A stretch of DNA of 31,716 bases from a virus. The translations under genes and the position numbers were made by a program. The first letter of the stretch is position 1. Each line of letters opens with the position of its first letter. The stretch covers positions 1-31,716 of the IMG/VR virus record IMGVR_UViG_3300023242_001137. The stretch is one strand, 5' to 3'. Shown in pieces: positions 21,360 through 30,725 of the stretch. Below the pieces are notes generated by a model that was not told the origin of the DNA, did not search any database, and was given only the letters and a program-made list of their open reading frames with translations.

Positions 21360-21629
21360 ATGGCAGCACCTAAAGGACAAGAGAAGAAAGGCGGAAGAAC
21401 AAAAGGCACGCCAAACAAAGAAAACAAATCTATTCGGGATGCGTTTCAATTGCTTGTGGAAAATAATATTGAAAAGCTACAATCTGATTTTGATGCTTTA
21501 AAGGAAGTTGAACGAATTAAATACACAATTGAACTTGCTAAATTTTGCCTACCAACTTTAAAGGCAATTGAAATGCAAGGCGAGATTAAAACCACAATAA
21601 GACAACCGATTGTCTTTGTTAAAAAATGA
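21360..21629 (+). CDS. Terminase small-subunit-like protein
   Basis: 89 residues. GQEKKGGRTKGTPNKENKSIRDAF at the N-terminus is the glycine- and Lys-rich motif seen in DUF5681-like small terminase proteins, followed by helices (LVENNIEKLQSDFDAL, YTIELAKFCLPTLKAIEMQG). It overlaps terL by four bases, the usual place for terS. It is short for a full DNA-recognition subunit. Confidence 0.65.
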   Translation: MAAPKGQEKKGGRTKGTPNKENKSIRDAFQLLVENNIEKLQSDFDALKEVERIKYTIELAKFCLPTLKAIEMQGEIKTTIRQPIVFVKK

Positions 21630-22894
21630 TCACTTTTTCAGAAAAATATTATCCATTATTCGATTTATTAAATGGTATCTATCCAGAAGTAGATATCGTT
21701 CTTATTTCAGGGGGCAGAGATAGCGGGAAAACATTTGCCGTTACTTGTTTTGTGCCATTAGCCGCGGCTGACTACAACCACCGAATTCTATTTACTAGAC
21801 AAACAATGTCAAGCACAGATCGCTCAATTACTTTAGCGCTAGATAACCGTATGGAATTGCTAGGAGTTGAAGATGAATTTACATTTGCAAATAACGATTA
21901 TAAAACCAAACACAATAAAGGTTTAATTTCTATCACAGGACAAAAGACAAGCGTTGGAACTCAAACGGCAAAGTTAAAATCATTAGAAGATTATTCAATG
22001 TTTATAACAGAAGAAGGTGAAGAATTGACGAATTATGACGAATGGAAAAAAGTTAAACGTTCGGTTCGTGCAACCGATTTACAAGGAATTTCAATGATTG
22101 TATTTAACCCACCGACAAAAGCGCACTGGATGTACGAACAATGGTATAAAACTATTCCTGAAGGCTTTAACGGGGTTTTGGGCAAAATAATGTACATTCA
22201 TACAAACTATTTAGACAACGGTAAAGAAAATATGTCCCCATCAAATTGGGAGGATTACGAAAGTTTACGATTGCTTTATGAATTGTATTTAGCAACACCA
22301 AAAGAAAAACGAGCCGATTTAAGCAAGAAAATAATCAAAGGATATAAAGAGTACAAGAATATTGTTTTAGGAGCGTTCAGAGACACAGCAGAAGGAGTGG
22401 TGTTTGATTATGAGATAGGCGATTTTATTTCAACGGAGTACGAAGATACCTTTGGGATGGACGTTGGATATAACGACAGCACGGCAGTTGTTAAGGTGTC
22501 AGTTGACAAAAAGCAAAAGAAAATCTACTTGCAAGAGGTTTTTTATAAATCAAATCAAATCCCTGATACCATTGTAGATGCGATTAAACTAATTGTAGGA
22601 CATAGTCGTATATGGTGTGACAGTCAGGCGAAAATGTTTATCAAAGATTTGTCAAATAGAGGCTTAAATATTAAACCGTGCGAAAAGCCAAAAATTAGAG
22701 ATTCTATTATGTCGATTTTAAATTATGATTTAATTGTAACTTCGTGTTCTAAAAATCTTATCTTTGAACTAAATAATTATAAATGGTCGGATAATAAAAA
22801 AGACGAACCGATTGACCAGTTTAATCACGCAATAGATGCTTTTAGATACGCAGCCATTATAAAAATATCACGCAAAACACCAATGCCATTATGA
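21626..22894 (+). CDS. terL: Terminase large subunit
   Basis: 422 residues. The ATPase Walker A is SGGRDSGKT (28-36), with Walker B and catalytic Glu at MFITEEGEE (125-133). The C-terminal RNase H-like nuclease has GMDVGYNDSTAVV (Asp279), WCDSQA (Asp332) and NHAIDAFRYA (Asp404), the usual acidic cluster. It cuts and pumps DNA into the prohead through the portal. The PBSX/SPP1-like layout would suit headful packaging, consistent with the circular permutation suggested by the repeated ends. Confidence 0.92.
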   Translation: MITFSEKYYPLFDLLNGIYPEVDIVLISGGRDSGKTFAVTCFVPLAAADYNHRILFTRQTMSSTDRSITLALDNRMELLGVEDEFTFANNDYKTKHNKGLISITGQKTSVGTQTAKLKSLEDYSMFITEEGEELTNYDEWKKVKRSVRATDLQGISMIVFNPPTKAHWMYEQWYKTIPEGFNGVLGKIMYIHTNYLDNGKENMSPSNWEDYESLRLLYELYLATPKEKRADLSKKIIKGYKEYKNIVLGAFRDTAEGVVFDYEIGDFISTEYEDTFGMDVGYNDSTAVVKVSVDKKQKKIYLQEVFYKSNQIPDTIVDAIKLIVGHSRIWCDSQAKMFIKDLSNRGLNIKPCEKPKIRDSIMSILNYDLIVTSCSKNLIFELNNYKWSDNKKDEPIDQFNHAIDAFRYAAIIKISRKTPMPL

Positions 22895-23064
22895 CAACAC
22901 AGAAATTACATCTACGTAGATTATTTCCGTATTTGAAAACCGAATATAGAAAATTGGACAAAAAAGAATTAAGAAAAAAAGAAACTTTAAAAGAATTATT
23001 TGGAGATGCAGAAAAAAACTTGGAAAAGCTTAAAGTTATTTTTGATTATCAAAATCTTTTATAA
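22891..23064 (+). CDS. 57-residue basic protein
   Basis: Starts in an ATGA overlap with terL and is Lys/Arg-rich: LHLRRLFPYLKTEYRKLDKK, then LFGDAEKNLEKLKVIF. It is likely helical. It overlaps the beginning of the next frame if that gene starts at 23006. No family recognised. Confidence 0.55.
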   Translation: MTTQKLHLRRLFPYLKTEYRKLDKKELRKKETLKELFGDAEKNLEKLKVIFDYQNLL

Positions 23065-23482
23065 GATTGACGTAACATTTAAAAATGTGGGCAGGTTTAT
23101 TGACTTAGAAACGTTTATAAAAGATGAAGATGATAAAGCATTCATAAAGGCGACCGTAACGCCTCGCCTTTGGTTTTTGACGATTCCAGAGTACGTTCAG
23201 CGTTACGCAGTTGCTTTGTACATTCAAGAAGCCGATGAAGTTAAAGCTAATTTTCCTTGGATTTACAACCCGCCACAGTTCGCCAACACAAGCGAAATAA
23301 GTCAAGGAAGTATGGAAAGAGAAAACTTTTCTTTAACATACGGAGGTTACACCGAAATGGTATATCTTTGTGCTATCTTTGAGGCAGTTAGTCCGCAATT
23401 GATCTTTACATATGATACAAAGTACTTTTTATTTTGGAGCGAATATTTACTTAGAAAAAGAACGGTGGAAAATTTAAAATAA
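23006..23482 (+). CDS. Putative head-tail adaptor, start uncertain
   Basis: The body (VGRFIDLETFIKDEDDKAFIKA, VQRYAVALYIQEADEV, FSLTYGGYTEMVYL) resembles adaptor or head completion proteins that follow terminase in other phages. The ATG at 23006 adds about 20 residues that share DNA with the preceding gene. The alternative is a non-AUG start (ATT at 23066) one base after that gene's stop. The family position is an inference. Confidence 0.5.
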   Translation: MQKKTWKSLKLFLIIKIFYKIDVTFKNVGRFIDLETFIKDEDDKAFIKATVTPRLWFLTIPEYVQRYAVALYIQEADEVKANFPWIYNPPQFANTSEISQGSMERENFSLTYGGYTEMVYLCAIFEAVSPQLIFTYDTKYFLFWSEYLLRKRTVENLK

Positions 23483-23489
23483 TATAATT

Positions 23490-23570
23490 ATGCAAATAAT
23501 AGATTTTATAATTGGATTAACAATAGGAATAACTATAATTGGTTTAGCTAAAATATATAGAAACAGGTAA
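23490..23570 (+). CDS. 26-residue transmembrane peptide
   Basis: MQIIDFIIGLTIGITIIGLA then KIYRNR. One hydrophobic helix and a positively charged end. It fits exactly between the adaptor gene and the next ATG, after taattATG. A small membrane effector is possible. Expression is not proven. Confidence 0.45.
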   Translation: MQIIDFIIGLTIGITIIGLAKIYRNR

Positions 23571-23575
23571 AACTT

Positions 23576-24019
23576 ATGAATGAAATATTTTTTTTAACTA
23601 ATTTTTTAGTTGACAATTTCCAAGAAAACGATTTGGTTAATACTGTTACTTTGGTTGAAACAAAGCACCTTGACAACAACAAAGAGAACATCTATTGTTT
23701 AGTCAACATCGATTATTTGGAAAACGAAACTAGAGAGGATGTGATTATAGCAACGTATTTAATTACGGTTGTTCAGCAGCGAGATATACGCCCGCAAAAA
23801 ACAGACAGTAAATTACAACTAGATACAAATTTAATTGATAACTTAGGAGAAACATCGGCAGTAATTACTAGATTTTTAAATCAAATGCGAAGTAATAACT
23901 TTATATACAACATACAATTGTTTTCAAATTCGGTATCAAAAAGGTATGATCAAAATAGTTTAGATGGGCATCAGATTACGATTGAGTTAGCAATGGCAAA
24001 TTTAGGCTCGGGATGTTAG
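23576..24019 (+). CDS. Putative tail completion/terminator protein
   Basis: 147 residues. YLITVVQQRDIRPQKTDSKLQLDTNLIDNLGETSAVITRFLNQM, then LDGHQITIELAMAN, follows a family found before tail genes in Bacteroidota phages, similar in layout to tail terminator proteins. It overlaps the next gene by seven bases. Confidence 0.5.
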   Translation: MNEIFFLTNFLVDNFQENDLVNTVTLVETKHLDNNKENIYCLVNIDYLENETREDVIIATYLITVVQQRDIRPQKTDSKLQLDTNLIDNLGETSAVITRFLNQMRSNNFIYNIQLFSNSVSKRYDQNSLDGHQITIELAMANLGSGC

Positions 24020-24387
24020 ATGAAGCCGGCATTCGAGCTGTTGCACAAAGCATAATTGACCAATCAAAGTCAACAGCAAGAGTAGATACGGGAGCTTTAA
24101 AACGTTCTATATCCTTCACTTATGTAAAGGAGCAGGTTATTTTTAGAATGCTTTATTACGGGCAGTTTGGCAAAAATTCCAAGCTAGAAGCAAACGCAAG
24201 GCGGCTAATGCCGTCGGGGGTCAAGTGGAAAATTATCTATACCGAGTTTGGAGGCGGAACTTATGAGGTCGGAGTAACTCAAACAGGCAGAAATTCAACT
24301 AGGAAAATAATAGATTCAATAACTAGAAGTAGCACAACAGCGGTTACCTCATTATTAAATAGAATTCGTGGCAAAAAGAAGGACTAG
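24013..24387 (+). CDS. HK97 gp10-like tail completion protein, copy 1
   Basis: 124 residues. TARVDTGALKRSISF (residues about 21-35) is the hallmark VDTG-L--S motif of HK97 gp10-like proteins, followed by MLYYGQFGK. It is probably needed to join head and tail. The next gene carries the same motif and is likely a paralog. Confidence 0.6.
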   Translation: MLDEAGIRAVAQSIIDQSKSTARVDTGALKRSISFTYVKEQVIFRMLYYGQFGKNSKLEANARRLMPSGVKWKIIYTEFGGGTYEVGVTQTGRNSTRKIIDSITRSSTTAVTSLLNRIRGKKKD

Positions 24388-24673
24388 ACAACAGATAGAT
24401 GCCGATAAGATAATAAAGGCACAGTTAAACGAATTAGGCGAAAAAGTTTTCCAGCAAGCTAGAAATAATTCAAGAGTAGATACGGGGCGTTTAAGGGATT
24501 CAGTTAATTATATGGTAAAGCCTGATACTGTTTTAACAGTTGCACAAGTTTTCTATGGTAGATTTCAGGACCCAAACGAATTGGAAGTTGCAATAAACGC
24601 AAACGTAGATGAAACAATAAATTTAGTAGTCAAAGAAATATTAGATCAAATAACGCAAAATTATGATAGTTAA
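24368..24673 (+). CDS. HK97 gp10-like tail completion protein, copy 2
   Basis: 101 residues starting at GTG 24368 (20 bases inside the previous gene). It has NNSRVDTGRLRDSVNY and VFYGRF, matching the VDTG-L--S and YGxF motifs of the preceding protein but in a different frame. Two gp10-like genes in tandem are unusual. It overlaps the next gene by 11 bases. Confidence 0.55.
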   Translation: MAKRRTRQQIDADKIIKAQLNELGEKVFQQARNNSRVDTGRLRDSVNYMVKPDTVLTVAQVFYGRFQDPNELEVAINANVDETINLVVKEILDQITQNYDS

Positions 24674-26162
24674 AAGAATTGAAGTTGTACAATTGCAAAC
24701 TGTTTTTAATAACAGAAAAGGAATTATCTTTTATACTGATACTATCACAGGGATTTCAAATCAAATTACCGTTACCAATTTATCAGGCGGTACTTTGTCG
24801 GCCTCTCAATGGATGCTTTATTTTATAACTAATTCAATTTACTCAAGTGATTTATTTACAGCGATTAATTTAGGAACTTTATTTGCATTTCAGGCAAAAC
24901 TTGCAAACATAAATATCACAAAGTTTGCTTTATATACTGCATCAAATGTAGAAATTGAGCCTGGTTCAGATTACACCTTTACAATTACAGGGGTTACCGT
25001 GCCAGACGTTGCACCCGTGCCGCCAGTTTTACCGTTAAATGTTCGTACAGCAATTGACAACGAAAGCAAAGTTAAATTAATTAACAGCCCTTTATTTATT
25101 CGTGAAACCGCATCAATCTCAACAAAATCCGTAACTGTAAATCTTTACATTTGGGATGGTAATCAAAACAAAGTCATTAACCAGCCTACAATTGTTTTAA
25201 CAAAAGACAAAGTTAGCCAGCTTGATAATTATATTTCACTTGAAATTTCAGACTTAATAAAACCATATATTAAACCGAAGTTCGCGTATAACCGAGCGGC
25301 ACCTGCTGCAATCACAAACCAAGGCGTATTTATTCAGGCGCAAATAATCTCAATTAATTTTGATGGAAGTCAAACAAGCCGTTACACAAACACTTTCTTT
25401 TGCACGCTAGGTTACAGATGGAACTATGAGCAAAATCTAATAGCTGATAACGGCGTAGATAATTACGGTGCATCTGGATTTATTGTGCCAGTCGAAAAAT
25501 GGTTTAATCCAAAGATCCACAATTATTTTGACCAAACTTTTAATTTCACTCGAACTGTTGCCGAAGCCACAACGGCAAATGTTATAAATTACATTCCGTT
25601 AACTCCAACAAAAGTAAGATGTACTCTTGATCCGTGCTTACTTGTGTTTATTGATAAGCGTGGCTTATGGGAGACATTCACACCGCACGGAAAGAATACG
25701 GCAAGCGTAAAAGTAAATCGCACTATTAGTAATATTTCACATCGTGATCCTTCGCAAGTTGATAACACATTCATTCATTCGAAGCAAATAACTTCTATTG
25801 ATGCCGAGCAATCGTATGTTATTAATACGGGTTCTCTAGACGAAAATATGACTTCGATAATAGAGGAATTAATTTATAGTCCAATAGTTTATTTGATTAA
25901 TTTTAAAGGAGATTTGGAATTGGTCACAACTGTAGGAATCACAATTGATAATGCGGTTGTAAGCATAGACAACACTAATATTTCAATAGACAGCCAAAGC
26001 ATTACAGCTGAATCGATAGGATTCTTTAAAACTCACCAGCAAATACCAGTTGTAATAACCGATGAAGATTTTACGCGCAAAACAAGGCTAAATGATAGGA
26101 TAGCGATTGATTATAATCTAAAGCTAGATGAGACCAACAATAAAATAAACAATATACGATGA
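24663..26162 (+). CDS. Large tail/baseplate protein
   Basis: 499 residues, rich in Asn, Thr and beta strands. The first 115 residues form an Ig-like part ending in PDVAPVPPVLPLNV, a proline linker. The remainder includes PVEKWFNPKIHNYFDQTFNF and DPCLLVFIDKRGLWETFTPHGK, the latter a pattern common in Bacteroidota phage tail proteins. The position before another 700-residue tail protein and the tape measure supports a tail-tip or baseplate role. Confidence 0.6.
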   Translation: MIVKRIEVVQLQTVFNNRKGIIFYTDTITGISNQITVTNLSGGTLSASQWMLYFITNSIYSSDLFTAINLGTLFAFQAKLANINITKFALYTASNVEIEPGSDYTFTITGVTVPDVAPVPPVLPLNVRTAIDNESKVKLINSPLFIRETASISTKSVTVNLYIWDGNQNKVINQPTIVLTKDKVSQLDNYISLEISDLIKPYIKPKFAYNRAAPAAITNQGVFIQAQIISINFDGSQTSRYTNTFFCTLGYRWNYEQNLIADNGVDNYGASGFIVPVEKWFNPKIHNYFDQTFNFTRTVAEATTANVINYIPLTPTKVRCTLDPCLLVFIDKRGLWETFTPHGKNTASVKVNRTISNISHRDPSQVDNTFIHSKQITSIDAEQSYVINTGSLDENMTSIIEELIYSPIVYLINFKGDLELVTTVGITIDNAVVSIDNTNISIDSQSITAESIGFFKTHQQIPVVITDEDFTRKTRLNDRIAIDYNLKLDETNNKINNIR

Positions 26163-26467
26163 AAGGAAAATATTTAATAACAGCGGATAATTGGTTTTAT
26201 ACTCCCGATGGAAGGCAGTACAAAGCAGTTTGGGGCGAAGTAGAAATATTATCAGATGAATTTTTAGGAATCAAAACAAATGTTCGTTCATCTAATTGGT
26301 TTGCAAAAGTGGGAACAGAAGAAAATCATGTTATAATTGCAGGATGTCAAATACATTATGCTTGTAAATGCGAAAAACAACCACAAATAAATTATTTAGA
26401 AATAAATATTACTGATGGAATTACCAAAACAGAAGAAAGGCCTTACGCAATTTATATAGCAATATGA
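26159..26467 (+). CDS. Conserved Bacteroidota phage tail-region protein
   Basis: 102 residues. ITADNWFYTPDGRQYKAVWG is a hallmark of an uncharacterised family found between the large tail genes of Bacteroidota phages. NHVIIAGCQIHYACKCE may bind metal through its Cys/His. It overlaps both neighbouring genes by four bases, so it is translated together with them. Confidence 0.65.
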   Translation: MKGKYLITADNWFYTPDGRQYKAVWGEVEILSDEFLGIKTNVRSSNWFAKVGTEENHVIIAGCQIHYACKCEKQPQINYLEINITDGITKTEERPYAIYIAI

Positions 26468-28566
26468 TAACAGAAGTATTTGTGTCACTAGACGGCTTAA
26501 ATTATAACAAACTTGACCTAATTAAGGATGAATCAATCCCGATGCGGTACACTTTTGTCGATACTAAAGATATTAGCAAAGTCTTTTCGCCTTATTCTTT
26601 GAACTTTACCTTTGATGCAACGCCTAATAATCTTAATTCATTGGGGTATTTTGGTAATACAGAGGTAATTAAAACCTCAGACTTGCGAAAAGTACGTGCC
26701 AAAGTCTATGTCAACAGCATTTTAAACCAAACAGGACTGTTAAAATTAGAAAAAATTGTCTATAAAATGGGTAAACCATCTGTTATAACCGCAAGTTTTG
26801 CCACTAATTTGACAAACTTAAAGGATAATATAGGTGATGATACTATTGATATGTTAGGTAGCTTAGTTGTTACGTGGAACCCAGCAGCAGTAAAATCATT
26901 ATTACAAGGTATTGTTTCCACAAACATTGAAGGAATCCCAATAAAGTACTTAGTTCCGTTGGCATCAACCAATCGCGTGATACAATATAATGTAGACGAA
27001 ACAGGACTAGATAATGTATTTTTTAACCCTGCAAATGTACCTACGTCAAACAAAGTTTTAAAAGCAAATGAATTAAGACCAGCCATTTCATTTAGCACAA
27101 TAGTAGAATTAATTAAATTGAAATACGGTTTGCAGATTGTTGCGCCTCTTGAAAACCGAACTGAATATAAAGATGCTTACATCTGGTGTATGGGAAAAAC
27201 TTTTGGAAGCAAGTTGCAAAGTGTTTTCAAAATTACAGATTTGCAAGTATCAACTGCATTTTCTTTTAATAATTTCATTAGGTTTTTTCCAGCAACAAAC
27301 TCAATTAGAATAAATTACGAACCTAGTGAAAGTTTTAGAGATACTTTGCAAACCGTGCGACTTGAGGGTATAAACTATCTTTCAGGAAGCTCGAGCGATG
27401 CGACAATACGCATTTTTAAACTTGGAGAAAGTTTTTCAATTATTACAGAAACTTTTACTTTAACTGAAATTAATCACGATTTATCGGTAAGCATTTCATC
27501 CGTTTTTTTTGAAAATTTTAATAATTCAGATATTGAGTACACAATTCAAATAGAATTTTCACAGCCGATTAGTTGGCAAATTGCAAAATTGAATACAAGA
27601 ATAAGATTTAGAGCGGTTACAAATCAAGGCACATTGATTTTGCCATTAACATTAGAAAGGAGTTACAATAATTTTATGCAGATGGGTGGATCAAAAATTG
27701 ACCTGATCAAATCTTTGCCCGAAGTAAAAGTGATTGACTTTTTAACCTCGTTTTTAAAAGCATTTAACATTGCAATTTTAGACATAAACCCAGACGATGA
27801 TAGTTTGTTTTTTTATACGCCGCAAGATATTTTAGAAAACAAAAAAGAAGTTACCTACGTAGCCGATATTTCAGATGTAGAAAAAACAACGCAAGACGAT
27901 TCCAACTATTATATTTTTAAACACGCTGACAGCAACTTTAAGTCAAATGTAGATTATAAAATTGGAGCGGGCCAGAATTACGGACAAGCATCATTTCCAG
28001 AAATAAAACCACCTAACGCAAAAGAATTTAAAATTGAAACTAATTTTACAATTATTCCACCCGTAAGTATTGCAGGCACAAACGTTACAACTATTTACGG
28101 ATTCGAAGGTGGACAACCCGAAATATTAGATAGTGGCGAAGCGAGGTACACGCCAAACTTTGGCGAATTGGTTTTATTTTACTCGCACGGCAACAAGCCG
28201 CTAAACGCTTTATTTGGCGTTCAAAGTTTATTGCAAAGTGGCGTTCTGCAAACTCAAAGCATTTCATCTTACATTGAAGTTTTGCCCTACACAGCCGACA
28301 ACAAAAGTTTTGCATGGTCGGTTTTAGTTAACAATAACGTGGCGTATCGAGACAATTTATTTAGTAGGTATTATATTGACATTATAAAAAGATACATTGA
28401 CCAGAATGTTATGAAACAAGATTTTACTATAAATCTAAATGCAAACGAGGTGCGGGATTTTAGGCTTGAAAATGATGTTATAATATGCGAAAATAAGTTT
28501 ACGATAGTAGATGGAACGATAGATATTACAACAGGCAAAACTAAATTAACTCTATTGAATTATTAA
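26464..28566 (+). CDS. Large tail/baseplate-hub-like protein
   Basis: 700 residues. MITEVFVSLDGLNYNKLDLIKDESIPMRY at the start and DTKDISKVFSPYSLNFTF are typical of a large tail protein family in Bacteroidota phages. LPEVKVIDFLTSFLKAFNIAIL, near residue 420, is a conserved core and resembles the hub region that handles the tail tip. No peptidase or lytic motif is recognised. The gene sits before the tape measure. Confidence 0.65.
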   Translation: MITEVFVSLDGLNYNKLDLIKDESIPMRYTFVDTKDISKVFSPYSLNFTFDATPNNLNSLGYFGNTEVIKTSDLRKVRAKVYVNSILNQTGLLKLEKIVYKMGKPSVITASFATNLTNLKDNIGDDTIDMLGSLVVTWNPAAVKSLLQGIVSTNIEGIPIKYLVPLASTNRVIQYNVDETGLDNVFFNPANVPTSNKVLKANELRPAISFSTIVELIKLKYGLQIVAPLENRTEYKDAYIWCMGKTFGSKLQSVFKITDLQVSTAFSFNNFIRFFPATNSIRINYEPSESFRDTLQTVRLEGINYLSGSSSDATIRIFKLGESFSIITETFTLTEINHDLSVSISSVFFENFNNSDIEYTIQIEFSQPISWQIAKLNTRIRFRAVTNQGTLILPLTLERSYNNFMQMGGSKIDLIKSLPEVKVIDFLTSFLKAFNIAILDINPDDDSLFFYTPQDILENKKEVTYVADISDVEKTTQDDSNYYIFKHADSNFKSNVDYKIGAGQNYGQASFPEIKPPNAKEFKIETNFTIIPPVSIAGTNVTTIYGFEGGQPEILDSGEARYTPNFGELVLFYSHGNKPLNALFGVQSLLQSGVLQTQSISSYIEVLPYTADNKSFAWSVLVNNNVAYRDNLFSRYYIDIIKRYIDQNVMKQDFTINLNANEVRDFRLENDVIICENKFTIVDGTIDITTGKTKLTLLNY

Positions 28567-28567
28567 A

Positions 28568-30562
28568 ATGGAAGACAAAGAACAAAAAATAAAGATACAG
28601 TTTGACACCAACGCAAACAAAACCGCCGAGGAAGTTCGCAAGTTAGAATCGGCAACTATTAAAGTTGAAGAAGCCGAAATTAAATTAAAAAAGGCTAACG
28701 AAGCTTTAGCAAATTCAACGGGCAAATCAGTTGAAGAAATTAGGAATTTAGAGATAGCACAAAAAAAGGCGGCTATTGCAACGGCAGATGCAAAATCCAG
28801 CGTTGAAAAGTTAAGCAACACGCAACAAAAGGCAGAAAAATCTACTAAAAGTTTAGGCGAAAACATAAAAGGACTAGACAATCCGATAACTGGCGCAATT
28901 TCTGGATTTAAAGCCTTGCTCGTTCAAATGTTTGCTATTGTCGCAAATCCAATAGGAGCGGTTTTAGCGCTTATAGTGGGGGCGGTTGCATTATTGGGCA
29001 AAGCATTCTTTAGTACTGAAGCCAACGGAGATAAATTCGGAAAAGTATTAGCGGTTATTAGCGGATTGTTTAGCGGACTATTAAAAGTACTTGAACCCGT
29101 TGCTACATTTTTAGTAGATAAGATCATTAAAAGTTTTGAAACAGCAGGCAATGTAATTTTAGCAACATCAGTGCTTTTACAAAAAGGATTGCGAGCCTTA
29201 GGCTTAGACGCTGCTGCGAACGGACTGAAAGTTTTAACCGATGCAGTAGATAGCAATGTAAAGGCAAGCGTAAAACTTGCAGACGCAGAAGCTAAGTTAG
29301 TAGATGCAAGGCGTATTTCAGCACAAACACAATTAGACTTCCAAAACAAAGCCGAAAAGATACGGCAAAAAAGAGACAATGACAGTAATTTATCTATAGC
29401 AAAAAGAGCCGAATTAAACGAACAACTTGCATCTGTTTTAAAGCAACAATCTTTAGAAGAATTACGTTTAGCAAATTTAGCTAAAACGGTTTCAGATTTA
29501 AGAATTGCTCAAGAAGGTAAAAGTAGCGCGAACCTAGATGAAAGGGCAGCGGCTTTATTGCAAATTTCAGATATAAACGAACGTATTTCAGGTCAAGAAT
29601 CAGAGCAGTTAGCTAATGCAAATAGTTTAAGAAATGAGCAAAAGGCCTTAGACAAAGAAGCAGCTGCAGCAAAAGCCGCGTCCGATAAAGTAATTGAGGA
29701 CGCACGACTTGCATTACTTAAAGAAGGCATTGATAAAGAAAATGCTTTACGTTTAGCGAACGAGGACTTAAACGATAAAACCGAAGAGCAAAAACTGGAA
29801 AGGCTAAAAGAACGAGCAAATCAAGAGATTGAAATCCTAAAACAAAAAGGAATTGACATTAAAAGTATCACTATTTTAAATGCTGAAAAGTTTGCTATTT
29901 TGGAGCGGGATTTAGCACAAAAAAGAATTGACGAAAACAAAGTTATATTTGACAAAGAATCAGAGGAAAAAGTTGCGGCTGCCAAAGATTTAGCAGAAAA
30001 AGAAGTTGAAATTGAACGCGCTAAACTTCAACAAAAGAGAGAAATACAAGAGCAAGGACTAAATTTAGCCGGTAAAGCAGTCGCGTTTTTATCTCAGGTA
30101 TTTGGCAAAAGCAAAAAAGTACAAAAAGCTGCAATGATTGCAGAGGGCGCTGTTGCTATTGGAAAACAAGTAGCGGCAACAAACACCTCGATAGTCGGCG
30201 CATTAGCTACACCACAAGCAATTGCAACTGGCGGAGTAAGTGCTATTCCTGTAATTGCTTTAAATGCAGCACAAGGAGCAATTGGAGTAGCAAGCACAAT
30301 TGCATCTACAAAAACTGCTTTAAAATCATTAGGCGGTGGTTCAGTTGAAGGCGGTGGCGGTACAAGTGGCGGAGCAAGAGGGGCAGGTGCAGCGGGCGCA
30401 ACTCCACAAGTAGCATTTCAAGCAAGTAGCGAAAATCAAATAGGTAACGCAGTGGCAAGTAATATTAATTCACAACCGCCGATCCAAGCTTTTGTAGTCA
30501 GTAAAGACGTAAGTGATGCGCAACAATTGGATAACAATAAAATTAATTCAAACTCAATCTAA
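28568..30562 (+). CDS. Tail tape measure protein
   Basis: 664 residues. It starts with a long coiled coil (about 15-100), then a hydrophobic stretch (about 114-148, LLVQMFAIVANPIGAVLALI), then coils rich in Ala, Glu and Lys (240-510) and a Gly-rich linker (about 590-615). The end, FVVSKDVSDAQQLDNNKI, is the typical tail of Bacteroidota phage tape measure proteins. By the usual 1.5 angstroms per residue the tail would be around 100 nm. It lies after the large tail proteins, not before. Confidence 0.8.
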   Translation: MEDKEQKIKIQFDTNANKTAEEVRKLESATIKVEEAEIKLKKANEALANSTGKSVEEIRNLEIAQKKAAIATADAKSSVEKLSNTQQKAEKSTKSLGENIKGLDNPITGAISGFKALLVQMFAIVANPIGAVLALIVGAVALLGKAFFSTEANGDKFGKVLAVISGLFSGLLKVLEPVATFLVDKIIKSFETAGNVILATSVLLQKGLRALGLDAAANGLKVLTDAVDSNVKASVKLADAEAKLVDARRISAQTQLDFQNKAEKIRQKRDNDSNLSIAKRAELNEQLASVLKQQSLEELRLANLAKTVSDLRIAQEGKSSANLDERAAALLQISDINERISGQESEQLANANSLRNEQKALDKEAAAAKAASDKVIEDARLALLKEGIDKENALRLANEDLNDKTEEQKLERLKERANQEIEILKQKGIDIKSITILNAEKFAILERDLAQKRIDENKVIFDKESEEKVAAAKDLAEKEVEIERAKLQQKREIQEQGLNLAGKAVAFLSQVFGKSKKVQKAAMIAEGAVAIGKQVAATNTSIVGALATPQAIATGGVSAIPVIALNAAQGAIGVASTIASTKTALKSLGGGSVEGGGGTSGGARGAGAAGATPQVAFQASSENQIGNAVASNINSQPPIQAFVVSKDVSDAQQLDNNKINSNSI

Positions 30563-30563
30563 T

Positions 30564-30701
30564 ATGCCTAGAAACAAACAAATAAGCGCGTACCCTAGAA
30601 TGTGGATTTATTTAAAGCTACAAAAAACCGTAAAAGAAAGGGGTTGCTCGATTTCTGAAATAGTTTGTGAGGCGTTATTTCAATATTTTAATAAAAAGTA
30701 G
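30564..30701 (+). CDS. Small ribbon-helix-helix-like protein, complete copy
   Basis: 45 residues from the ATG at 30564, one base after the tape-measure stop. An earlier in-frame start at 30513 would lie inside that gene. It is basic (MPRNKQISAYPRMWIYLKLQ), then KTVKERGCSISEIVCEALFQ. The strand then helix pattern fits a small RHH regulator. Bases 30585-30701 equal bases 1-117 of the window. It closes the tail operon and precedes a promoter box and the head genes. Confidence 0.7.
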   Translation: MPRNKQISAYPRMWIYLKLQKTVKERGCSISEIVCEALFQYFNKK

Positions 30702-30711
30702 TATATTTGAT
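30585..30711 (+). repeat. Exact 127-bp direct repeat, copy 2
   Basis: Identical to 1-127. After it the sequence differs: the first copy runs straight to a terminator and the protease gene, while this copy has two extra genes first. Confidence 0.95.
30702..30709 (+). promoter_or_regulatory. -7 box TATATTTG before the first extra gene
   Basis: Same box as 118-125, here 16 bases before the ATG at 30726. No TTG at -33 is evident. It would drive the 89-residue gene. Confidence 0.45.
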
Positions 30712-30725
30712 AAAACAAAATAATT

